DNA of 64,000 nt from Thalassia testudinum. Its lineage: Eukaryota; Streptophyta; Magnoliopsida; Alismatales; Hydrocharitaceae. Below are positions 44,548-55,352 of this stretch, piece after piece. Numbering within the stretch: the first letter of the stretch is position 1; each line of letters opens with the position of its first letter. The DNA is taken from positions 152,818,501-152,882,500 of the forward strand of contig JAZHRO010000063.1 in the NCBI GenBank assembly GCA_037157565.1, written 5' to 3'. A model generated the notes under the pieces. That model saw only the letters and a program-made list of their open reading frames with translations, ran no database searches and was not told the origin of the DNA. The position numbers and the translations under genes are program-made.

Positions 44548-45494
44548 TGTTGAACGTTTACGAATCGCTACGCTAACGTGTTCGATTTTGGAAAACCTGT
44601 CGCTGTAGTTTGAAAGCGAAGAATTCGTGTTCAACAAATAAAATTTATATCGAAATGAAAATTTCGGGTTGAACGCAAGGAGGTGGACATTTGATTTAAA
44701 AACTACGCGTTTCTTTTTATTTGTCACGGAATAATTCAATTTAAAACTATCTAATTATTTACAATAATTAGAAGAGAGACGGAGTAAGAGAGAAAGAGAA
44801 TATTACACAAAGAAATCAAAATGAGATGTGGAATAAACAAGGTTTTATCATTGAGGAGATTGTTCATTGCAACTAGAAAGCATAAAACAATTACACTAGA
44901 AAATAATAAATTTACTCTAGAGAGCATTAAAAGAATGGAGGGAGAAATATCCTCCTCGACGATTGCTTGGAGGACGAGCAAAACTACACTAGAAAGCAGT
45001 AAATCTATACTAGAAAGTAGTAAAAAGAATAAGGAGAGAGAAATCATCCTCGACGGTTGCTTGGAGGATGAGCCGAATGGGACGACGCCTGGACGAAGGG
45101 GAACGAAGCAGGACGAAGGAGGACGAAGTAGAAGAACGGGAACGAAGCAGCACGTTGTCGTCGTCACGGGATCCACCTCCGAAGGGAAACGAAAATTTAG
45201 ACTTTATCTCGCGAGGAGCATCCTGGGTGTGGGACAAGCTTCTCTTGAGCTTTGGAGGGGTAGAGAAGAGAAGGAAGGGATGAGAATTTCATATGGAGGG
45301 CGTCTCCTTTTATAGTTGCAAGGAGTGGGGGCAAAATGGACATTACAACTTCAAAATAATAAATGAGGGGTCTTTAGTGATGGATAAATCCGTCACTAAA
45401 GCCCCCAACGTGGGCGTAGCTTCCGCGCCCATGCACGTCGCTTCAACTGCCCGCGCGCTCAATGCCATCGCACGTTCATTGATTCTCAGCCATC
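44548..45494 (-). mobile_element. Truncated 5' LTR of element G
   Basis: Collinear with 38461-39412 and then broken at GATTCTCAGCCATC (45494), where the H gag region begins. It keeps the tandem 90-bp modules (44890-45075), TATA box (45306-45315) and inverted repeat (45373-45400). About 840 bp of the LTR, including the G-box palindrome, are gone. Confidence 0.9.
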
Positions 45495-45529
45495 ACTACT
45501 TGGCATCACTCCCTGGCATCCAGGCCTAG

Positions 45530-46612
45530 GACCTCGCTAGACTGATTCGAGATATTGTACGAGAGGAGCTCCACCCACCGCCCCGAGCACCTCCTCCTGG
45601 GGTTGCAGAGGGGGAGTCCTCTATGGGACCACGCGATGGACATGGCGCTGGACACGAGGGAGGGGATGGGCCGCTGCCGCCCCCACCTTCCTCCGACACT
45701 TCTGTACCCGAGGCACCTTCGCCTGGAGGTGCACCAGCACCTCCCCTACAGCGCCACTTCGAGCTTTTCGAACAGTTCCGGAAGCTGAAGCCCCCCTCCT
45801 TCAAGGGGGATGAGGACCCGACCGAGGCAGAGGACTGGCTTGAGCAGCTGGAGAAGATCTTCGACACCCTTCGCCCCCCGGTGGAGTGCCGCGTGGCCTT
45901 TGCCACGTACCAGCTGGAGAGTGCGGCACACCGGTGGTGGAGAGCAGTCTGGGGATAGGAGAGGGACGAGCCGACGTGGGACCAGTTCGTCACCCTCTTC
46001 TACGAGCAGTACTTTCCCCAGACGTGGCAGGACCAGAGGAGGCGGGAGTTCCACACTCTCCGCCAAGGGACGATGATTGTGAGCGCGTACCGCACGCGTT
46101 TCTTGGAGCTGTCCCGCTTTGCAGCGACAGCGGTAGCCACTGAGGAGGAGCGCCTTTGGAGGTTCACCGAGGGGCTCCGGCCTACAATCCAGGGGTATGT
46201 CAAACCCCTGAAGCTGCCTACGTTTTCGAGGGTGGTAGAGGCAGCTATGACTTACGAGGAGACCAACCCATCCGCGCGAGAGACCGATGGCGGGCGGAAG
46301 AGACCCTTTCAGCCAGACTTCTCACAGGGCCGGCGAGAACGGAGACACGTGGCATCCGCAGGAGAGCCGTCACGTTGTGCAGGGCCATCAGTGGCCTTTG
46401 GGGGCCCTCGACAGGGGCCAGTCGCCAGCACCGGACCCCCGCCTACTCGACAGCAGGGACTCACTGAGGGCGGGAGTCGGGTTCCCCTCTGCTACCAGTG
46501 TGGCCAGCCGGGCCACGTCAGGAGGGACTGCCCATCTAGGGCAGGAGGTCAGCAGATACTTCCCGTGCAGAGCACTGGAGGGCGTGCAGGAGGCCGCGAT
46601 TCCCAGGCATGA
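45530..46612 (+). pseudogene. Element H gag with CCHC zinc knuckle
   Basis: Capsid/nucleocapsid gene. The reading frame (45530 on, after a TAG at 45527) gives a proline-rich N-terminus, the gag domain (FEQFRKLKPPSFKGDEDPTE, AEDWLEQLEKIFDTL, YQLESAAHRWWRAVWG, TAG at 45956-45958, then EPTWDQFVTLFYEQYFP and RTRFLELSRFAATAV), an arginine-rich region and one zinc knuckle CYQCGQPGHVRRDC (about 46490-46531). It stops at TGA 46610-46612, probably a CGA-to-TGA change, since the same frame continues into protease. Confidence 0.88.
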
Positions 46613-48118
46613 GGAGGAGGACAGCAGTCGCGAGGAGGGTACTGGCCAGCACCTACCCGTCCGACGCAGAGTGTGGCTACTTCGTCCGCACCTAGAGCTG
46701 AGGGGCGTATCAACGCCCTAACACACAGGGACGCCAGAGCATCGGGATCCGTGGTAGTAGGTATGGTTGCAGTTTCTGGCAGACTCGTTTACACGCTTTT
46801 CGATTCCGACGCTACGCACTCGTTTGTCGCAGCCAGTTTCGCAGTTAGTTTGGACCAGGATTATACACTGTTAGAAAATCCGTTCGTAATCAGAGGTCCG
46901 AGTGGTCAGCTGTTTGTAGCTGAGGAGGTGTACACGGATTGCGAGGTCAGCGTTGGAGGACATAGCCTGCCAGCTGACCTGATTATGATCCAGATGGAGG
47001 ACTTTGGTGTGATTCTGGGGATGGATTGGTTGTCCGCTTACCACGCCTTGGTAGACTGTTTTGAGAGGAAGATTGTCTTCTCCATTCCGGAGTTGCCTTC
47101 TTTCGAGTTTCACGGACAGCCAGTGGACGGAGGTTTCAGGTGCATTTCGGCACTTCGGGCGGCGAGACTTTTGAGCCAGGGGTGTGAGGGCTTCCTAGCC
47201 TGTGTGGTGGCAGAGCCCAGCCCTGTGGCAGACTTCCAGAGCATCCCGGTGGTCAGAGAGTACCCCGACGTGTTTCCAGACGAGTTACCAGGACTACCGC
47301 CCGAGCGTGAGATCGAGTTTGAGATCTCACTAGTACCAGGGACCAGCCCCATCTCCACCGCGCCATACAGGATGGCACCTCTTGAGCTGCGAGAGCTCAA
47401 GTCCCAGTTGCAGGACCTTTTGGAGAAAGGTTTCGTGAGGCCCAGTGCGTCTCCCTGGGGAGCCTCGGTACTGTTTGTGAAGAAGAAGGATGGGACCCTA
47501 CGCCTTTGTGTGGACTACCGACAGCTGAATAGGGTCACCATCAAGAACAGATATCCGCTGCTGAGGATTGACGATTTGTTTGACCAGTTGCGGGGTACCA
47601 CGGTGTTTTCCAAGATAGACTTGAGGTCTGGATACCACCAGTTGAGGATCAGGGAGACCGACGTCTCCAAGACAGCTTTTCGCACCCAGTACGGACACTA
47701 CGAGTTTTTGGTCATGCCATTTGGGCTGACCAATGCCCCTGCTGCTTTCATGGACCTGATGAACCGGGTGTTTAGACCGTACTTGGACCAGTTTGTGGTG
47801 GTTTTCATAGATGATGTACTCATCTATTCTAGAGATCGGACACAGCACAGACAACACTTGCGGATGGTTCTGGACACTCTGAGACGACGCAGGCTGTACG
47901 CCAAATACAGCAAGTGCGAGTTCTGGTTGAGGGAGGTGACCTTCTTGGGTCATGTGATCTCTGGTGACGGCCTGGCGGTGGACCCCGCCAAGGTCGAGGC
48001 AGTGCTCAGGTGGGAGAGACCACGTTCAGTCACTGAGATTCGCAGTTTCCTGGGATTGGCAAGTTACTACAGACGGTTCATCAGAGGATTTTCACAGATT
48101 GCGCGTCCTATGACATAG
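46613..48118 (+). pseudogene. Element H protease and reverse transcriptase
   Basis: Open from 46613 to a TAG at 48116-48118. Protease: [17 protein letters not shown], where the active site D-S-G reads DSD, a likely inactivating change, and [68 protein letters not shown] (first Asp), [30 protein letters not shown] (47801-47830; both Asp intact), [19 protein letters not shown] and [12 protein letters not shown]. This is the best-conserved RT in the window. Confidence 0.92.
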
Positions 48119-48756
48119 TTGACCCGGAAGGACGTGCCTTTCACTTGGACAGACACCTGTGAGGCGTGTTTTCTGGAGATGAAGGAGAGGTTGACCTCGG
48201 CTCCCGTGCTCACCATCCCTGACAGTAGTGGCGGGTTCGTTGTGTACACGGACGCTTCCTTGCAGGGGTTAGGAGGTGTGCTCATGCAGAGGGGTCATGT
48301 TGTCGCTTACGCTTCGCGGCAACTGAAGCCCCATGAGCATACCTACCCTACCCACGACCTAGAGTTGGCAGCTGTTGTCTTCGCGCTGAAGACCTGGAGG
48401 CATTACTTGTACGGTGAGACATTCGAGATTTTTACAGATCATAAGAGCCTCAGATATCTTTTTGACCAGAAGGAGCTCAACATGAGACAGAGCTCAACAT
48501 GAGACAGAGACGTTGGTTGGAGCTCCTGAAGGACTATGATTGCAGCATCTCCTACCACTCGGGAAAGGCCAATGTGGTGGCTGACGCCTTGAGCCGTAAG
48601 GCGCCCGCACGCTTGGCCAGTCTACAGTTACAGAGTTGGAGCCTTTTGGAGGAGGTGGGCAGTTGGCGACCTCTAGAGTTACGAGGATACTGTGGGGCAG
48701 TGACGGTGACACAGTAGACCAGGCCAGAGCTGATAGACCGCATAATCACGGGACAG
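48119..48756 (+). pseudogene. Element H RNase H domain with a 17-bp duplication
   Basis: [16 protein letters not shown] (Asp), [16 protein letters not shown] (Glu), [20 protein letters not shown] (Asp). At about 48475-48508 the 17-mer AGCTCAACATGAGACAG occurs twice in tandem, shifting the frame; downstream the reading continues one frame over with [20 protein letters not shown] and [12 protein letters not shown], the usual end of the RNase H region. A further TAG lies at 48715-48717. Confidence 0.9.
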
Positions 48757-50187
48757 ATGGCCGATCCGTACTTGCAGTCTTTGCGCGACAGAGTACTATC
48801 AGGGGACCCAGGGGACTTCTCTTTCACAGACCAGGTGTTACGCTTGAGGGGATGGTTGTGCGTTCCCAGAGACGAGGAGCTGTTGAGAGAGCTCCTGACT
48901 GAGGCACACGGTTCCAGATTCACCATACATCCCGGAAACACGAAAATGTACCATGACTTGAGACGTGAGTTTTGGTGGAGAGGGATGAAGCGGGATGTGG
49001 GTGAGTTCGTGCAGCAGTGCTTAGTGTGCCAGCAGGTGAAAGTCGAGCATCAGAGGCCTGCAGGGCTGCTTCAGCCACTTCCAGTGCCAGAGTGGAAGTG
49101 GGAGAGCATCACCATGGACTTGGTGGTGGGCTTACCTGTTACCCAGCGGGGACACGACGCTGTCTGGGTAATAGTGGATAGAATGACGAAGACGGCGCGT
49201 TTCTTGCCGATCCGAGTCACTTTAGGACCTGCACAGTTGGCAAAGAGGTATATCCGTGATGTGGTACGACTACACAGAGTTCCGTGGGAGATCGTATCTG
49301 ACCGGGATACCTGCTTTACGTCCCAGTTTTGGGCTGAGTTTCAGCAGGCCTTGGGGACACGGTTGAGGTTTAGCACGGCGTACCACCCTCAGACGGACGG
49401 ACAGTCTGAGCGCACGATACAGACGCTTGAGGACCTTTTGCGTGCCTGTGTACTGGACTGGAGGGGCTCTTGGTAGGAGCACCTGCCCCTGGCGGAGTTT
49501 GCATACAACAACAGTTATCACTCGAGCATCGGCATGGCTCCCTACGAGGCTCTGTACGGACGGAAGTGTACAGCACCCTTGAGTTGGGTTGAGGTGGGGA
49601 CCAAGTGGGAGGTTGGCCCCAGGTTGATCCGGTAGAGTCAGGAGGTAGTTGAGCAGATCCACAGACGACTCCGCACTGTCAGGAGCAGACAGAAGAGCTA
49701 CACGGATCGCAGACGCAGAGAGGTGCAGTTCGAGGTTGGGGACCACGTCTTCCTTCGTGTTTCGCCCATGAAGGGCTTACAGCGGTTTAGGGTGAGAGGG
49801 AAGCTCGCGCCGAGGTTCGTAGGGCCCTTTGAGGTCCTGGAGCGGGTTGGACCCGTTGCTTACAGACTTGCCCTTCCCCCGCCGCTTTCTGGTGTGCACG
49901 ACGTGTTCCACGTGTCCAACCTCAGGAAGTACGTAGCTGATTCAAGCCACGTACTGAGTCACGAGAGCGTCGAGGTGAGCGACGACCTGACCTACCCCGA
50001 GCGGCCAGTGCAGATCCTAGACCGAGCCGTCCGCAGGTTGAGACGAAAGCAAGTACCCCTGGTAAAGGTTTTGTGGAGGAGCCAGCGGTACGAGGAGGCT
50101 ACCTGGGAACCTGAGGCGGCAATGCGGGAGCGGTACCCGGAGCTTTTCGCGGGTACGTCTTTTCGGACCGGCTTCGGTCCTCTTTGA
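48757..50187 (+). pseudogene. Element H integrase with C-terminal chromodomain
   Basis: Zinc-binding HHCC (HGSRFTIHPG ... CLVCQQVK), catalytic core with ESITMDLVVGLP (Asp), IVSDRDTCFTSQFW (Asp) and AYHPQTDGQSERTIQ (Glu) all present, then TAG at 49474-49476 and 49633-49635 in an otherwise continuous frame. The C-terminal part has the [20 protein letters not shown] (GPF/Y) module and ends with a chromodomain-like segment ([14 protein letters not shown] ... [19 protein letters not shown]). Such domains are known to direct chromovirus integration to heterochromatin. Basic residues before the chromodomain are typical. Confidence 0.92.
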
Positions 50188-50273
50188 GTTTGTTATGGTT
50201 ATTTGGACATCTTTTTCCCGTACCCTAGTTGGCGCAAGTTTCGGGGATGAAACTTCCTTTGAGTTTGTTATAT
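50188..50273 (+). other. 3' untranslated segment of element H with degraded polypurine tract
   Basis: Contains TTTCGGGGATGAAAC, the Tekay-type word near the 3' end, but the purine tract expected next to the LTR is replaced by CTTTGAGTTTGTTAT (50257-50271), a 15-bp exact copy of 50182-50196. Confidence 0.6.
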
Positions 50274-52931
50274 TGTAACGAGCGTGTGGCCCAGACGTCT
50301 TTTAAGACGTCTGGAAGGTTGTCCAGACATCTTACCAGACGTCTGGGATAGTTTCCAGACGTCTGGAAATCCGTTATTTTCGACACACGCGAGTCGTCTG
50401 CGCGCCTGAGCGCGCAGACCGCATATTCGTCCTTCCTCCCTCCTGCGGCTGCAGATTCCCCTGCCGCGAATCCTTCTCTCTCCTCCTCGCGCGGCCTTAA
50501 AAGGCCACGCCTCCCCTCCCGACTCCACCGTCTCCTCCTTCAGCCAGTGAGCGTGAGCGTGAGCGCGAGCGCGAGGGCGGCAGCAGCGGCCGCAGTGAGC
50601 GCGGAGGAGGTGCGACGTGCGAGAGTGGAGCTCTGCCGTGAGGGCGAGCTCGCCGGAGCGACTTGGCCGGCTGGCGGAGGGCGCAGGGGGCGCGGAGTGA
50701 CGCGTAGAGGGACCTGCTGCGGTCTGAGCAGCAGACGCGCGAGGTACGACGCGGGCGGCGTCACGAGCGGAGGCCGGGTCGCGCCCTGATTCTGGAAAAA
50801 TTTCCAGAATCAAACGTCTTGGTTGATAGGCAAACGGCGAGGACGACGTCTGGTAGCTCATACAGACGTCTGAAAGGTGTGTATTCCGCTTTCTTCTTCC
50901 TTCCTGTCGACTGACCGTAATAAGGGAGGGAGTTGGCTGTGCGCAGGCTCGCTGATTTGCCATCCTTTGCGAATCAGACGTCTGGAAGTTGTACCAGACG
51001 GCGGGAGTGACATCCAGACGTTCGGGGTGACCATCGGACGTCTGGGAGCTAGGACAGACGTCCCCACAGACTTCTGGACATCTGGGAAACCACGCTGAAC
51101 AGGTAATTCTCTGATCCACTGTTTAAGACGTCTGGAAGAAGTTCCAGACGTCTGATTTTGCACAGTATCGTCTTTTTCGACCCATTTAGGGCCCGTTCGG
51201 GCTCCGTTTTCCACGATTCAAGTTGTGCTCTTTTCAGAATTAATTCCTCTACCCGTCTACAGTAGCTATACACTGTTTTGAGACACTCCTTGTGTTTGAT
51301 CCTTGTGATAGGACCTCGTTCCGTTGCAGTCTTGGGAGTCGCGGAGGCACGCGGGATTCCCGATCACGCCCCCATTACTCCCGTTGTACCTGGTAGAGTG
51401 GCTTAAGTTATTAACATCTGTTAAAGTATGGAACCTTAACTAGAATCTAGGACATTGCATGAATCCTAGGAATGAGAAATGTACGGAATGATAGCTCCTA
51501 GGTGATGCATGAATCCTAGGGCTGGAAAACTAGTTGTATGCTAGATCCTAGGATGTGGCATGAATCCTAGGATGGAAAAACTAGTGGAATGTAAAATACT
51601 GCAGTCTTGGAAAAATGGAAAGGAATATAAAGCTGCCTGTAAATTGAATTAACAGCTGCCTGTTATGAATAAGGAAACATGATTGAGATCATGGATTGTG
51701 AGAACGTGAAACTGGAAAGTGAAACATACGATGTTCTGAGATAAAGAGCTGGAACCCTACGGGGAATTAGGAGTGGAACTCCTGGAAAGAGAAAGGAACG
51801 GAACCGAGATGTAGTTTGTACTGTCTCTTGGGTACGCAGTACCAAGGGAAGTACCTGTACCTGTTTAGTGCAGAGTGGGGCCAGCCACCCCGAGGACCCG
51901 GGGTTAGGATTGGCCGCTCTGTACTGACTTGTTGGCCCTCGTGTACGTAGTACCGAGGAGAGCTACTAGTGTTAGGAGAGTACTAGCTACCCCACTGGCC
52001 CCGGGGTTCTGCTAGCCTCCTTCACCGACTTGTTAGGCCCACTGGGGCAAACCAGGGTAGTCAGGCGAGGGTGCGCGGACTGTGGAGGGGCAAGGCCCCG
52101 GTTTGGTTACTGTGGAGGGGTTGGACCCCTGTTACTGAGAGGGCTCTGCCCTGGTTCCGTGCTGTGCTTTGGGCGCACCCGTTAACGGAAATGACTGACC
52201 GCGTGCCAGTGCGGGCTAGCTACCTGTGCGTTTATCGCGCGTGCCGTAGTCACCGTTACGTCTGTCAGTGACCTTGGGGTGATTGACTGAGGGTAGGATC
52301 ACCACGGGGGACTCTCCCGGCCAGGAGAGCACCACGTGCTACTTCTACTTTTGGAAAAGACTACAATCAAGATCGTTCCCACGAGGAACATTCGAGATCA
52401 AGTAAAGGATCTGAGAAATAAATGAAATAGTGAGAAAATTGAAAGATGTGAATAAAGAAAGTAATAGAACATAACAGCTACTGTACACTCTACTGTTGTC
52501 TTTAGTTTAGTTTGCCACTCTACTCAGCGTTTTGCTGACATGTTACACTCGTTACCTTTTTCAGGACCAGGTGTTGAGCAGCCAGGGTCAGCAGCTGCAG
52601 AGGACGCTGGGCCGAGTAGGGTCCAGTAGAGTTTACCACAGTCTTTTGTACCTCTTTTGTTTCTGTTATAGTGAGTAGTTTTGTTTCCGCTGTACTTTCT
52701 TTACCTGCAGTTCGTGTTATATGATAAATGTTGTTCTACTGTTGTGGTGGTACCTACTGTAGTAGTTTCTTTCCTTACTGCTGTACTTTCTTACTGTTAG
52801 TTATATTCATGCTGAATATGGTTTATTTTACTGTCTTTTGGTTACTTCCTCGTTGGACGACTAGGTCTTGGGATTAGTCGAGTCGGTCCAGTTCTCGTGT
52901 CTCGTAGGGACTCGGGAATCGAGTCGTTACA
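50274..52931 (+). mobile_element. 3' LTR of element H
   Basis: TGTAACG...CGTTACA, 2658 bp with 7-bp terminal inverted repeats. The first 900 bp hold many palindromes of the type CCAGACGTCTGG (50290-50370, 50815-50880, 50975-51065, 51125-51155). 51440-51600 has three spaced copies of CATGAATCCTAGG. 51840-52060 has two diverged copies of a module with GTAC..AGTACC and CCCCGGGGTT-like parts. The right flank ATTGG (52932-52936) is the surviving target site. The 283-codon minus-strand ORF at 50268-51119 is composition-driven and not a gene. Confidence 0.88.
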
Positions 52932-53458
52932 ATTGGGTCTATCCTAGGAGCCAAGAACTTGAGCCTATGCTTAATAAGGACACCTTTTCAAGCCCGGAAT
53001 TTGAGGTTAGGTTATATCCAAGTCAGGTTGTTGATTCTACGCATCATGATTCATTCCATGGTAGAAATCCAGATCTGAAATCAGGTTCAAACACTAATCT
53101 TCGCAAATTCTCCGATGATTTCGAATCTTACTCTGATTTCGAAGAACCATTGTTTCCTGATGATTATGAACCAGTTTACGACCTCAGCATCCATGATCCA
53201 TTGTTTGATTCTAATCCTAAGGCTAATGATTTGGACCTCAAAGAAACCACACCTTCTGATCCACATATTAAGCCTTCCAAAATCGGATCTCAACCTCGAC
53301 TCGCCACTGGAATCAACTACTTTGATTCACCTCTCTTTGATCCGGTTGCATATGCTTCTCCTCCATCTTTTGATCAGGTTTTGGACATAGATCAGATCGA
53401 TAATCACTTCCCTTCCGTTTCTGATCCTACCAGTAGGGTTCCTACATCCTCTACATAG
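52932..53458 (+). pseudogene. 3' half of the element-F ORF (acidic, unknown family)
   Basis: Continuation of the family ORF after H: NWVYPRSQELEPMLNKDTFS, SPEFEVRLYPSQVVDSTHHD, KFSDDFESYSDFEEPLFPDD, DPLFDSNPKANDLDLKETTP, to a TAG at 53456. It is open over 175 codons, longer than in C, and rich in D, S, P and F. An upstream ATG in the H LTR (52868) makes the frame look longer by chance. Function unknown. Confidence 0.6.
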
Positions 53459-55352
53459 CCATTTTCTTTTGAGGATCCCTACTCTAATCAAGCTAAACTA
53501 ACTCAGCCAAACCCTAGATTCTCATTTCCATATCTCTTTGAGCCTCAAAGTATCTAGTGGGCTCCGTATCTACTAATTCACATCCATCAAACCACTAGAT
53601 TGATTGGGTTTGAGCTGCATCATCAGCCTATTGTTCTGAACAAGCACCTGGTTGGACCAACCAGGCTATTAATCAAGGTGCTTGTTCTACAAAACTCTTA
53701 TGATTTGACCACCTTCTTCTCGGCTGAAGGCATTGAATTTAACACTTAACGGGAGGCAACCCATCATTTCAAAAATCCAAGACCCTTCATATCATCTTTT
53801 AAGCTACACTCCTGCACTCTTGGGATCAATTTTAGAGAAAACGACTCCACCTTTGATACATGTATCAAAGCCTGAAATCATCCACAATAGTCATCCCGAC
53901 CCGTTCACCCACCCTTTGATCCTGTTCTAAACTTTGAACCAAACTGATTTGGTACCCTCTTGGTTTACAATGAAGACATTGCAAAACTTAGGCATGGGGG
54001 GTGTTAAAGTGCAAACAAATAGAAAATCAATTCTATGAGGGGTTCTCACAAAAAAAATAAATATTCAAAAATTAAAAAGTATAAAAAATTATAAAGAAAA
54101 AAAATTGGAGAAAGGGGAGGAATTTTGTGAACTAAATTGCAAGTCTTTCTTGAGGAAAAGAGAGGAAAATTCAAATGTCAAAAAGGAGCAAAAATCAAGA
54201 ACAGAAATGATAGTCATTAACACTTGATTATGGAAGTTACTCATGTTCTAGACCTAATAAAAAAGAAAAGAAAAAAATCAAGTCCTAAGATGACAAAGAG
54301 ACAAAGAGATTAGTATGAATGCTGATCTTAGGCCTCTTGGATCTATTCTAAGGTTTGAACACTCAAGTATTTGTTAAGATCCGAATTAATCCTTAAGAGG
54401 TTAAGGAAAGTACACGGCTGATGTATTAGGTCTAGGGCTTAGGGATTATCAACCTTGTTGCCTACCCTTTGGTTTGCGGGACTTGGTAACCTTAGCACCC
54501 AAAATCACACACTAAGTTTAGTTCAGTGCGCTTAATAAAGAAAAATCATGCCAAAAGTGTCATGTTCTGAAAAGCCACCTCAAAGATCTAGCTTAGGAGC
54601 GGCTCAACAACACAAGTTGATTGGACGTGTTCCCAGCATGGAGAGGTAGGAAATTCCCCTTGAAGATACGTAATAACATATTATCTCCTCGGTGCTTGTC
54701 TCCTAGGATACTTAAATATCCTACTAGGGGCATATAAGCACCTTGTGCTAGTTCAGGTGCCATGGCGGGATTATCTAGAAATGCCGATTGCCAAGGCCTA
54801 AATTTAACTATAGAATGACATGGGCAGCACTATCTTGAAGTGTTGAAAGCTAGGGTTCTGGGTGTTACCATGGGCGGTGCTATCCCAAAGCATTGAAAGC
54901 TAGGGACCCTTCGAGGATTTATGGTGGGGACAAGGAATCTGATACAGACCGTGTTTAGGGCCAATTCGAGGCTGGATCTTGGTTAATCTAAAAGGAAAAT
55001 GAGAGAAAAACTCTCCAAATGAAAATCCTTCTATCTCTCTCTTATAAAAATGCATTGGCAAACTAAACTTGGACATGTTACGTCTATGCACGGGTGCTTT
55101 AGCCGTTAGGTTCAATGAACCTCTGGGTAGTTTTTGCGAGCCTTAGAAACCTTCATGGCAAACTCAGGCTGAAGCTGGTCAAGTGTAGACCTTGATAGAT
55201 ACTTGAGTGCCTCTAGGCCTGCTATTAGCATTCTGACCTAATGTCCAAAGAGTAGAACACATCAGGCATTTGAACTTCAATGCATGGTCTAGAACTCTAG
55301 TTCTTTCCATAAGACTTTACTAAGGGACTAGCAAAAGTTAGGCATGGGGGTA
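53459..55352 (+). other. 3' non-coding segment of element F with two PPT-like cassettes
   Basis: The internal cassette is at 53968-54004 (CAATG-AAGA-CATTG, then CTTAGGCATGGGGGGTG) and the terminal one at 55316-55352 (TTTACTAAGGGACTAGCAAAA, then TTAGGCATGGGGGTA), 1350 bp apart. Between them lie A-rich tracts (54040-54130, 54190-54300) and two copies of a module of about 60 bp (CATGGGCRGYRCTATC...GAAAGCTAGGG, 54820-54903). Confidence 0.7.

Larger units (their letters stand above)
38461..45494 (-). mobile_element. Element G: gag-pol-less relative of element E
   Basis: Minus-strand element in F: 3' LTR 38461-40250, 3' non-coding segment, one decayed 447-codon ORF, leader, two tandem primer sites and half of the 5' LTR (44548-45494). 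LTRs, leader block and 3' segment are close to those of E, but gag-pol is replaced by an unrelated ORF. The left target site is CTTAT (38456-38460). The right end was removed by the deletion that joined it to H. Confidence 0.85.
45495..52931 (+). mobile_element. Element H: Tekay/Del-type chromovirus lacking its 5' LTR
   Basis: Plus-strand Ty3/gypsy chromovirus, GC-richer than its surroundings: gag, protease, RT, RNase H, integrase and chromodomain in order, then a 2.66-kb 3' LTR. The lineage call rests on the chromodomain segment [20 protein letters not shown], the intact FIDDVLIYS motif and the TTTCGGGGATGAAAC word before the LTR. The 3' flank (ATTGGGTCTATC) is element-F sequence. The 5' LTR, primer site and gag start were deleted at 45494/45495. 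Six nonsense changes and one frameshift lie in gag-pol downstream of 45530. Confidence 0.9.

Noticed and set aside
45526..46203. Minus-strand ORFs opposite H gag
   Set aside because: Shadow frames of a GC-rich real gag gene.
50268..51119. 283-codon minus-strand ORF
   Set aside because: It lies wholly in the GC-rich 3' LTR of H, overlaps the palindrome field and has no recognisable domain.
51440..51600. CRISPR-like spaced repeats
   Set aside because: Only three short copies in a plant LTR with diverged surroundings; not an array.
53988..54004. Reading the internal GGCATGGGGGG as a true LTR boundary
   Set aside because: No TG start of an LTR follows, and sequence continues collinear with the C internal region to the real LTR at 55353.
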